A stretch of 41,762 bases of DNA, taken from assembly GCA_002364755.1 (NCBI GenBank), contig DEZI01000035.1, forward strand, positions 68,570 to 110,331. Direction: 5' to 3'. A program made the position numbers and the translations under genes. Below the pieces are notes generated by a model that was not told where the DNA came from, searched no databases, and saw only the letters and a program-made list of their open reading frames with translations. This stretch comes from Stenotrophomonas maltophilia (GTDB lineage: Bacteria > Pseudomonadota > Gammaproteobacteria > Xanthomonadales > Xanthomonadaceae). This document shows, one piece after another, positions 35,320-41,762 of this stretch; position 1 is the first letter of the stretch; every line of letters starts with the position of its first letter.

Positions 35320-35948
35320 AGCGTCGCGCTGCCGGCTTCACCCTGGTCGAAGTGATGCTGGCCACCGTGCTGCTGGCCGGTGGCCTGGCCCTGGCATTCG
35401 CCAGCGTGCGTGCGGCGATGGCGGTCAGCCAGCGCGGCGAACAGATCGCGGCCGACAGTGAACGCATGCGCGCGGTGCAGGCGCTGCTGCGGCGCCAGCT
35501 GGGTGGGGCGCTGCGCAGCCCGATCGAGGTGCCTGATCCCACCCGCGAGCCGCTGTTCTTCCAGGGCGATGAGGAAGGCATGCAGTTCGTCGCGGATCTG
35601 CCCGGCTATCTCGGCCGCGGTGGCCCCTACCTGCATACCCTGCAGGTGGATGGCGCGCCCGGCCAGCGCCGCCTGCTGCTGGACCTGGTGCTGCTGCAGG
35701 AAGGCGAGCGCCTGCCGGAAACACCGCCGCGGCCCCCCGAAGTGCTGGCCGATGCACTGAAAGAAGTGACGCTGCGCTACCGCGGCATCGACCCGGCCAA
35801 CGGACAGATGAGCGACTGGCTGCCACGCTGGGACGACACGCGGCGCCTGCCGTTGCTGGTGGAAGTGCAGATCGTGCCGCAGCGTGGAGCGCCGTGGCCG
35901 CCGCTGGTGGTCGCACCGCGCAGCGGTGGCATGGGCGGTGCACGATGA
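35316..35948 (+). CDS. xpsJ: Minor pseudopilin GspJ (XpsJ)
   Basis: The protein has 210 residues. Leader MKRRAAG, then FTLVEVMLATVLLAGGLALA with Glu at +5. A GspJ-type body includes MRAVQALLRRQLGGALRSP and DWLPRWDDTRRLPLLVEVQI near the end, matching the family pattern W-x-x-x-x-x-LP-x-x-V-x-x-x-I. It forms the tip complex with GspI and GspK. It overlaps both neighbours by four bases. Confidence 0.93.
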   Translation: MKRRAAGFTLVEVMLATVLLAGGLALAFASVRAAMAVSQRGEQIAADSERMRAVQALLRRQLGGALRSPIEVPDPTREPLFFQGDEEGMQFVADLPGYLGRGGPYLHTLQVDGAPGQRRLLLDLVLLQEGERLPETPPRPPEVLADALKEVTLRYRGIDPANGQMSDWLPRWDDTRRLPLLVEVQIVPQRGAPWPPLVVAPRSGGMGGAR

Positions 35949-36808
35949 AGGCACAGTGCGGGGCCGCCCTGGTGCTGGTGTTGTGGCTGATCGCGCTGAT
36001 GACCGCGCTGGTCGGTGCCTTTGCGCTGACTGCACGCGTGGAGCACCTGCAGCAGCGCGTGCTTGACGATGACGCGCGCGGCCAGGAGCGTGCCCGGGCC
36101 GGGCTGGAATATGCGCTGCTGCGGCTGCGCCCGGACCCGCAGCGGCCGGCCTGGCAGGCCGATGGACGCACCTACCGCTGGCAGTACGACAATGTTCCGG
36201 TCGAGATCCGGGTGCTGGACGAGAACGGCAAGATCAACCTGAACCTGGCCGACGCCACGCTGCTGACTGCCTTCCTGCAGGCGCTGGGCGAACCTGCCGA
36301 GCAGGCCCGGCAACTGGCCGGTGCCATCGTCGACTGGCGCGACGAAGACAGCCTGCTGCAGCCCGGTGGCGGCGCCGAGGCGCCGGACTATGCAGCGGCG
36401 GGCCTGCCGTATGGGCCGCGCAACAAGCGCTTCGAAACCCTGGGCGAACTGCAGCGCGTACTCGGCATGCGTGCTTCGCTCTATGCGGCGATGCTGCCGT
36501 ATCTGACGCTGTACAGCCGCCAGGCGCGGCCGGATCCGCGCGTGGCGGGAGCGCCGGTGCTGACCGCATTGGGCCTGGATGCCGAGCAGGTGCTGGCTCA
36601 GCGCGCCCAGCAGGAGCGTGACGAAGGTTCCGGAGCGACGCCGTCAATGCTTGCCAGCGGCAGTGGCACCTATAGTATCGAGACCCGTGCCATCGACGGC
36701 AGCGGTCGCTTGTCGGTCCTGCAGGCGGTGGTGCGCAATGGATCGGGCGGTGTGCCCGGACGAACCTACACGGTGCTTCGCTGGGAGCAGGGAATGGCAG
36801 CAAGATGA
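35945..36808 (+). CDS. xpsK: Pseudopilus tip protein GspK (XpsK)
   Basis: The protein has 287 residues. The N-terminus MKAQCG/AALVLVLWLIALMTALVG has a prepilin-type hydrophobic helix without Glu at +5, as is normal for GspK. The body contains the conserved VRVLDENGKINLNLADATL (family D-x-x-G-x-I-N-L-N) and SAM-like helical parts (ETLGELQRVLGM). It caps the pseudopilus and lets the GspI-J-K tip enter the periplasm. It overlaps xpsL by four bases. Confidence 0.93.
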   Translation: MKAQCGAALVLVLWLIALMTALVGAFALTARVEHLQQRVLDDDARGQERARAGLEYALLRLRPDPQRPAWQADGRTYRWQYDNVPVEIRVLDENGKINLNLADATLLTAFLQALGEPAEQARQLAGAIVDWRDEDSLLQPGGGAEAPDYAAAGLPYGPRNKRFETLGELQRVLGMRASLYAAMLPYLTLYSRQARPDPRVAGAPVLTALGLDAEQVLAQRAQQERDEGSGATPSMLASGSGTYSIETRAIDGSGRLSVLQAVVRNGSGGVPGRTYTVLRWEQGMAAR

Positions 36809-37962
36809 CGGCATGGCAGGACAGCCTGCGGCAGGTGCAGGGGCGGATCGGCCCAGGCGCGGGCCGTTTCCTGCGCTGGTGGCGGCAGTCCCTGCTGGCC
36901 TGGGTACCGGCGCGTTGGCAGTGGGCGCTGGGCTGGTCGCAGACCCGCCTGCTGCTGCAGCGGCAGGGCGGTCTGATGCAGGTCTGGCGCGAAGCCGGGC
37001 AGGGCCTGGAGCCCGTGGCCAGCCTGCCATGGCCGACCCAGCCGGCTGAACTGGACCGCGTCCTCGATGCGCGCCTGCGCAGCCTGCCGCGGGTCTGGCT
37101 GCTGGCCGAGCCGCAGGTCCTGCGCCGCAACCTGCGCCTGCCGATGGCCGCCGGCGATCGCCTGCGTGCGGTGGTCGGCTATGAGATCGACCGGCAGACG
37201 CCATTCGAATCCAGCCAGGTCAGCTATGACGTGCGCGAACGTGGCAGTGCCGGTGAAGGACTGCTGCAGGTTGAACTGGTGGCGTGGCCGCTGCGCCAGC
37301 TCGATGCCTGGCGCGGCCAGGTGGGCGCCTGGGCCGATGCGCTGTCCGGTGTCGATGCCGTCGACGCGCAGGGCCAGCCGCTGCAGGTGAACCTGCTGCC
37401 GCAGGCCCAGCGCCAGCCGCGACATGACCCGATGCGGCGCTGGAACCTGCTGCTCGGCCTGGCTGCACTGGTGATGCTGGTGCTGGCTGCCGCACAGCTG
37501 CTGGACAACCGCCGCGAGGCCGCCGACGCGCTGCGCGACGAGGTCGAGCGCAGTGCCCGCAGTGCGCGTGGCGTGGCCAGCGAGCGCAGCGAACTGCAGG
37601 CGCTGCTGGACGGCGCCGCGTTCCTGGAAAAGCAGCGCGCCCAGCGCGCCAGCACGGTGGAGCTGTGGAACGAACTGACCCAGCGCCTGCCCAACGGCAC
37701 CTATCTGGAAAAACTCGCCATCGAGAACAACAACCTGCAGCTGATCGGACTCAGCAGCGAAGCTTCGCAGCTGGTGCAGCTGCTGCAGGACGCACCGCAG
37801 TGGCGCAAGGTCAACCTGACCGGCGTGCTGCAGGCCGACGGCGCTGGCAGCGGCCGTGACCGCTTCACCCTGACCGCCGAGTTGCAGCCGGTGGCCGCTG
37901 CCGCCGCCCCTGCCGCCCCAGCCAGGGAGGCGGCCGATGCCGATGCCAAGCGCGCGCCGTGA
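36805..37962 (+). CDS. xpsL: Type II secretion protein GspL (XpsL), PilN-like C-terminus
   Basis: The protein has 385 residues. The cytoplasmic part (about 1-210) should bind the XpsE N-domain; it includes RAVVGYEIDRQTPFESSQVSY, a PilM/GspL-like segment. One membrane helix lies near 215-233 (NLLLGLAALVMLVLAAAQLL). The periplasmic part has a coiled-coil stretch, then a PilN-like fold (VELWNELTQRLPNGTYLEKL ... LIGLSSEASQLVQLL). The C-terminal end is Ala/Pro-rich. It overlaps xpsM by 26 bases. Confidence 0.92.
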   Translation: MTAWQDSLRQVQGRIGPGAGRFLRWWRQSLLAWVPARWQWALGWSQTRLLLQRQGGLMQVWREAGQGLEPVASLPWPTQPAELDRVLDARLRSLPRVWLLAEPQVLRRNLRLPMAAGDRLRAVVGYEIDRQTPFESSQVSYDVRERGSAGEGLLQVELVAWPLRQLDAWRGQVGAWADALSGVDAVDAQGQPLQVNLLPQAQRQPRHDPMRRWNLLLGLAALVMLVLAAAQLLDNRREAADALRDEVERSARSARGVASERSELQALLDGAAFLEKQRAQRASTVELWNELTQRLPNGTYLEKLAIENNNLQLIGLSSEASQLVQLLQDAPQWRKVNLTGVLQADGAGSGRDRFTLTAELQPVAAAAAPAAPAREAADADAKRAP

Positions 37963-38638
37963 CCGCTGGCTGGCGCTGGCACTGCTGGTGGCAGTGCTGG
38001 GCCTGGCCTACCTGCTGCTGGTCCACCCGTGGTTCACCCAGCCACTGCTGGCCATCAACGAGGACGTAGCCGCGTTGCGCGAGCGCCAGCAGCGCGTGCA
38101 GGCACAGCTGCAGCAGCAGCCGCAGATCGAACAGCGCCTGCAGCAGACCCGCGAGGCCCTGCAGCAGCGCCCCGGTTTCCTCCGAGAAGCCACCGCCGAA
38201 GCCGCCGCTGCGGCCCTCGGCGCGCGCGTGCAGGACGCGGTGGCCACGGCCAGCCCGGGCAACCGCAGCTGCACCATCAGCAACCGCACGCCGCTCACCG
38301 ACAACCGCCGCGATGCCGAGTTCGTGCGCGTGGCCATGCAGGTGCGCCTGCGCTGCGGCGTGGCCGAACTGGCCACCGTGCTGCACAGCCTGGAAACCGG
38401 CAGCCCGCGCCTGTTCGTCGACAACCTCAACATCATCGCGCAGCGCTTCCAGCAATCGGCGAGCGAATCGGGCCTGGGCCTGGACGTGTCGTTCGAACTG
38501 GCCGGCTACCTGCTGCCCGGGGCCGGTGGTGATGCCGCCGCGCCTGCGACGGATGTCCCTGCACCGACACCTGCCGCCGATGCCAGCCCTGCACCGGCCG
38601 AGCCGCCGGTGGAAGCGGAGGGCAGCGATGAAACGTGA
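37937..38638 (+). CDS. xpsM: Type II secretion protein GspM (XpsM)
   Basis: The protein has 233 residues. It has one N-terminal membrane helix (WLALALLVAVLGLAYLLLVH), a Gln/Arg-rich coiled-coil stretch (about 40-85), then a ferredoxin-like periplasmic domain of the shorter GspM type (GspM II), containing ELATVLHSLETGSPRLFVDN. The C-terminal tail (about 195-233) is Ala/Pro/Asp-rich. The two cysteines (RSCTIS and RLRCGVAE) could pair. It overlaps xpsL by 26 bases and xpsN by 11 bases; the ATG six bases later (37943) is an alternative start. Confidence 0.9.
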   Translation: MPMPSARRDRWLALALLVAVLGLAYLLLVHPWFTQPLLAINEDVAALRERQQRVQAQLQQQPQIEQRLQQTREALQQRPGFLREATAEAAAAALGARVQDAVATASPGNRSCTISNRTPLTDNRRDAEFVRVAMQVRLRCGVAELATVLHSLETGSPRLFVDNLNIIAQRFQQSASESGLGLDVSFELAGYLLPGAGGDAAAPATDVPAPTPAADASPAPAEPPVEAEGSDET

Positions 38639-39413
38639 CCCGATCACCCTGCGCACCGGCTTCCTGCTGGCCCTGGCCGGCTGGGCGGGCGCCACCTGGC
38701 TGGCCACCGGCTTCGGCCTCGGCGGTCGTCTGCCTGCCGCCGACAGCGATGCCGCCGCACAGGCCACGCTGCCGGCCCTGCCGCCGATGGCCGCCGAGCG
38801 CATGGCCGCGGCCGACAGCTTCAGCGCCATCGGCGAACGCCCGCTCTTCGCCGAAGACCGGCGGCCGCGCCCGTATCTGCTGGGCGGCAGCGAACCGGCC
38901 GCGAATGCAGCGCTGCGCCTGACCGGCGTGCTGCTCACCGACAGTTTCGGCATGGCTACCTTCACCACCGAACAGAACCGGTCGGTACGCCTGCGCCTGA
39001 ATGGTGAGGCGGTCGATGGCTGGCAGCTGGTCGCACTGGAGCCTCGCCAGGCCACTGTGATCGGCCCCAGCGGCAGCCAGGTGCTGGAACTGGCCACCTT
39101 CAACGGGCAGGGCGGTGAACCACCGACCGTGCTGCGCGGCGCCAATGGCGCAGTTCCACCGGCGGGCGTCGTGCCACCGCCGCCGCCACCGCCGCCCGCA
39201 CAGGCGGTGGCCAATCCGCGCGCCGCCGATGGCAACGTGGCATCGCCGGCAGGCGCTGCCGCCGTGCCAGCGGCCGCAGCTCCCGCTGCCAACAACAACG
39301 GCCCCAGCGAAGCGCAGATGCAGGCCATCCGCGAACGCATCCAGGCCCGTCGCCGTCAGCTGCAGCAACAGCAGCAACCGTCGCCGCCCCCGGGCGATGG
39401 CTCCAACCGATAG
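38628..39413 (+). CDS. xpsN: XpsN, GspC-like type II secretion protein
   Basis: The protein has 261 residues with an N-terminal membrane helix (about 10-30). Then comes a region like the homology-region domain of GspC: FSAIGERPLFAEDRRP, a hallmark GspC segment, and LRLTGVLLTDSFGMATF ... EAVDGWQLVALEPRQATVIG. After about residue 170 it is low complexity: a run of nine prolines, an Ala/Asn region and a basic Gln-rich end. No PDZ domain is present. In Xanthomonas XpsN binds XpsL-XpsM and the secretin XpsD and does the work of GspC, which otherwise has no gene in this operon. Confidence 0.9.
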   Translation: MKRDPITLRTGFLLALAGWAGATWLATGFGLGGRLPAADSDAAAQATLPALPPMAAERMAAADSFSAIGERPLFAEDRRPRPYLLGGSEPAANAALRLTGVLLTDSFGMATFTTEQNRSVRLRLNGEAVDGWQLVALEPRQATVIGPSGSQVLELATFNGQGGEPPTVLRGANGAVPPAGVVPPPPPPPPAQAVANPRAADGNVASPAGAAAVPAAAAPAANNNGPSEAQMQAIRERIQARRRQLQQQQQPSPPPGDGSNR

Positions 39414-39422
39414 AGTGAATGC

Positions 39423-41639
39423 ATGAACCTGCGTTTTCTGCCCTGGTCCCTTGCCCTGACGCTGCTGGTCGGCTGCGCCACCGTGTCCGGCCCGCATGTC
39501 CATCGCAGTGCGACCACGCCGCCACCGGAGGCCGGTGCCGCCGCCGCCGATCCGCAGGTGGTCGAAGGTGACGCCGCCGCCGGCACGCCGCAGGCGGTGA
39601 TCCGCCGTGGCAGCGGCACCATGATCAACCGCGAGGCCGCGCGCGCGCCGTCACCGGCCCTGCATTCGGCCAGCGGCGGCAGCGCCACCTTCAACTTCGA
39701 AGGTGAGTCGGTGCACGCGGTGGTCAAGGCGATCCTCGGCGACATGCTGGGGCAGAACTACGTCATCGCGCCGGGCGTGCAGGGCACGGTCACCCTGGCC
39801 ACGCCCAAGCCGGTGTCGCCGGCGCAGGCGCTGAACCTGCTGGAGATGGTGCTGGGCTGGAACAACGCCCGCATGGTCTACAGCGGTGGCCGCTACAACA
39901 TCGTCGCTGCCGACCAGGCGTTGGCCGGCACCGTCGCACCCAGCACCGCACCGGCCTCCAGTGCCCGCGGCTTCGAAGTGCGCGTGGTGCCGCTGCAGTT
40001 CATTTCCGCCAGCGAGATGAAGAAGGTGCTGGAGCCGTACGCGCGGCCCAATGCCATCGTCAACGTCGATACCGGCCGCAACGTGATCACCCTCGGGGGC
40101 ACCCGCGCCGAGCTGGAAAACTACCTGCACACCGTCGAGATCTTCGATGTCGACTGGCTGTCGGGCATGTCGGTGGGCGTGTTCCCGATCCAGTCGGGCA
40201 AGGCCGAGCAGGTCGCCAGCGACCTGGAGAAAGTGTTCGGCGAAGACAGCAAGACGCCCAGCGCCGGCATGTTCCGTTTCCTGCCGCTGGAAAACGCCAA
40301 TGCCGTGCTGGTAATCACCCCGCAGGTGCGCTACCTGGACCAGATCCAGCAGTGGCTGGACCGCATCGACACCGCCGGTGGCAGCGCCCGTCTGTTCTCC
40401 TACGAGCTGCGCTACATCAAGGCGCGCGACCTGGCCCAGCGCCTCTCCGAAGCCTTCGCCAGCAGCAACAACCGCAACAACCGGGGGTCCAGCGCCGGCC
40501 TGGCACCGGGCGCGACGCCGATGCAGCTGGACAGCCGGGGTGGCGACACCTTCAGCAACAGCGGCGCTGGCAGCAGCAACAGCACCAACGGTAGCGGCAC
40601 CTCCTCCAGCGCCAACGGCGGCATGGCCAGCACGATGAACCTGCCGCAGCGCCAGGAAGGCAACATCAGCGTCAGCCTGGATGTGGAAGGTGACACCGTT
40701 GGTGTGTCGGCGGTGGAAGAAACCAATGCACTGCTGGTGCGCGCCACCCCGCAGGCGTGGCGCTCGATCCGCGAAGTGATCGAGAAGCTGGACGTGATGC
40801 CGTTGCAGGTGCACATCGAAGCGCAGGTGGCCGAAGTCGATCTGAACGGCGACCTGAAGTACGGCGTCAACTGGTTCTTCGAAAACGCCGTGCAGGGGCA
40901 GAGCTACACCGGCGCCACCGGCGGCGGCACCCTGCCCAGCGCGCAGGGGCGCAACATCTGGGGCAGCTTTGCCGGCGCCATCACCGGCACCGAGACCGGC
41001 TGGACCTTCCTCGGCAAGAACGCCGCCGCGGTGGTCAGCGCGTTGGACCAGGTGACCAACCTGCGCCTGCTGCAGACCCCGTCCATCTTCGTGCGCAACA
41101 ACGCCGAAGCGCAGCTCAACGTCGGCACCAAGATTCCGATCAACTCGGTGTCGGTCAACACCGGCATCAGCGACAGCACCTACAGCCAGGTCCAGTACCT
41201 GGACACCGGCGTGATCCTCAAGGTGCGCCCGCGCATCACCCGTGATGGCGTGGTGTTCCTGGATATCGTGCAGGAGGTCAGCTCGGCCGGTGCCATTCCG
41301 ACCGGCTGCGACCCGACCAAGACCACCTGCAACCCGCCGATCAACACCCGCAAGATTTCCACCGAGGCGGCGCTGCAGAGCGGCGACACGATCATGCTGG
41401 CGGGCCTGATCACCAATTCCGACGAAGACAGCTCCAAGGGCGTGCCGGGCCTGAGCCGTCTGCCGATCGTGGGTGGCCTGTTCGGCAACAAGGCCCGGTT
41501 GAACAAGCGTTCGGAGGTGATCGTGCTGCTGACCCCGACGATCGTGCGCAACGGGCAGGAAGCGCGGACGCTGACCGACGAGTACAGCAACCGCTTCCGC
41601 GCGATGGAGCCGTTCCCCACCCGCGAGCGCAAGAAGTAG
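39423..41639 (+). CDS. xpsD: Type II secretion secretin GspD (XpsD), lipoprotein
   Basis: This is the outer-membrane secretin channel, of 738 residues. The signal sequence MNLRFLPWSLALTLLVGC ends in lipobox L-V-G-C with lipidation at C18, a known trait of XpsD. The N0 domain starts near residue 78 (FNFEGESVHAVVKAILGDML). N1-N3 follow (FEVRVVPLQFISASEMKKVL, VGVFPIQSGKAEQVASDLEKVF, SYELRYIKARDLAQRLSEAF). N3 carries a Ser/Gly/Asn-rich loop (about 350-410), usual for GspD. The secretin core has QVHIEAQVAEVDLNGDL, QTPSIFVRNNAEAQLNVGTK and the end VPGLSRLPIVGGLFG ... EVIVLLTPTIV. Self-lipidation would remove the need for a separate pilotin (GspS); none is encoded here. It is the last gene of the operon. 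Confidence 0.97.
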   Translation: MNLRFLPWSLALTLLVGCATVSGPHVHRSATTPPPEAGAAAADPQVVEGDAAAGTPQAVIRRGSGTMINREAARAPSPALHSASGGSATFNFEGESVHAVVKAILGDMLGQNYVIAPGVQGTVTLATPKPVSPAQALNLLEMVLGWNNARMVYSGGRYNIVAADQALAGTVAPSTAPASSARGFEVRVVPLQFISASEMKKVLEPYARPNAIVNVDTGRNVITLGGTRAELENYLHTVEIFDVDWLSGMSVGVFPIQSGKAEQVASDLEKVFGEDSKTPSAGMFRFLPLENANAVLVITPQVRYLDQIQQWLDRIDTAGGSARLFSYELRYIKARDLAQRLSEAFASSNNRNNRGSSAGLAPGATPMQLDSRGGDTFSNSGAGSSNSTNGSGTSSSANGGMASTMNLPQRQEGNISVSLDVEGDTVGVSAVEETNALLVRATPQAWRSIREVIEKLDVMPLQVHIEAQVAEVDLNGDLKYGVNWFFENAVQGQSYTGATGGGTLPSAQGRNIWGSFAGAITGTETGWTFLGKNAAAVVSALDQVTNLRLLQTPSIFVRNNAEAQLNVGTKIPINSVSVNTGISDSTYSQVQYLDTGVILKVRPRITRDGVVFLDIVQEVSSAGAIPTGCDPTKTTCNPPINTRKISTEAALQSGDTIMLAGLITNSDEDSSKGVPGLSRLPIVGGLFGNKARLNKRSEVIVLLTPTIVRNGQEARTLTDEYSNRFRAMEPFPTRERKK

Positions 41640-41651
41640 GGGTTTCTTGAG

Positions 41652-41762
41652 GCAGGGCTTGCAGCCCTGCACCTGCAGAAGCAACAGCAACAGCGGGCAT
41701 TCCTTGGGATGGCGGGGCACTGTGGGTGTGCGGGGACGCGGTAAACCCATCCATGGGGGCTT
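41652..41762 (-). repeat. Partial copy (C) of long palindromic repeat with hexamer tract
   Basis: On the plus strand it runs hairpin (41652-41670, GCAGGGCT / AGCCCTGC), three hexamers (41677-41694), arm (41711-41735) and the first 27 bases of the 52-base loop (41736-41762). The arm is the exact reverse complement of 14-38. It has three hexamers where copies A and B have six. The hairpin follows the xpsD stop by 12 bases and could close the xps transcript. Confidence 0.88.

Overview
The window is high-GC chromosomal DNA of a gammaproteobacterium in the Xanthomonadaceae, most likely Stenotrophomonas (S. maltophilia group). The grounds are the xps-type order of the type II secretion genes (E-F-G-H-I-J-K-L-M-N-D), GTAG-tagged short palindromes of the SMAG type, a secreted chitinase and a subtilisin-like protease of the StmPr kind, and strong G/C third-position bias throughout. 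The taxonomic call is inference; no rRNA gene is present.

Layout. Positions 1-125 hold part of a dispersed palindromic repeat. 126-2360 carry a small DUF4124 protein (minus) and the tightly coupled plus-strand set pssA, a holD-like gene and rimI. 2420-8272 is a minus-strand block read pepA, holC, valS, EamA transporter. It lies divergent from lptF-lptG (8377-10556), the same arrangement as in E. coli. 10619-13037 hold an RDD membrane protein (minus) and xerD followed by a dsbC-like gene (plus). 13118-15232 is a four-domain GH18 chitinase (minus). An 822-base intergenic region follows, rich in palindromes and with a candidate NagR-like operator. purL occupies 16055-19939.

The right half is a surface and secretion region. 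20385-28784 is a giant trimeric autotransporter adhesin of about 2799 residues built from internally duplicated modules of about 308-322 residues. 28938-30791 is a subtilisin-family protease with an I9 propeptide and a C-terminal PPC-like domain. 30940-41639 is an eleven-gene xps type II secretion operon with mostly overlapping genes. The protease and the chitinase are natural candidate substrates of this machine; the adhesin exports itself by the type Vc route.

Most genes are recognisable core or family genes. The less expected content is: (i) a repeat family with a conserved 52-base loop between arms whose sequence differs between copies but stays self-complementary, with partial copies sharing identical arms at both window ends; (ii) a divergent holD gene in the classical position before rimI; (iii) the modular adhesin with regularly placed insertions and only two cysteines; (iv) an operator-like palindrome upstream of the chitinase; (v) a GspE ATPase without the usual four-cysteine motif and a DsbC-like protein with a lipobox.
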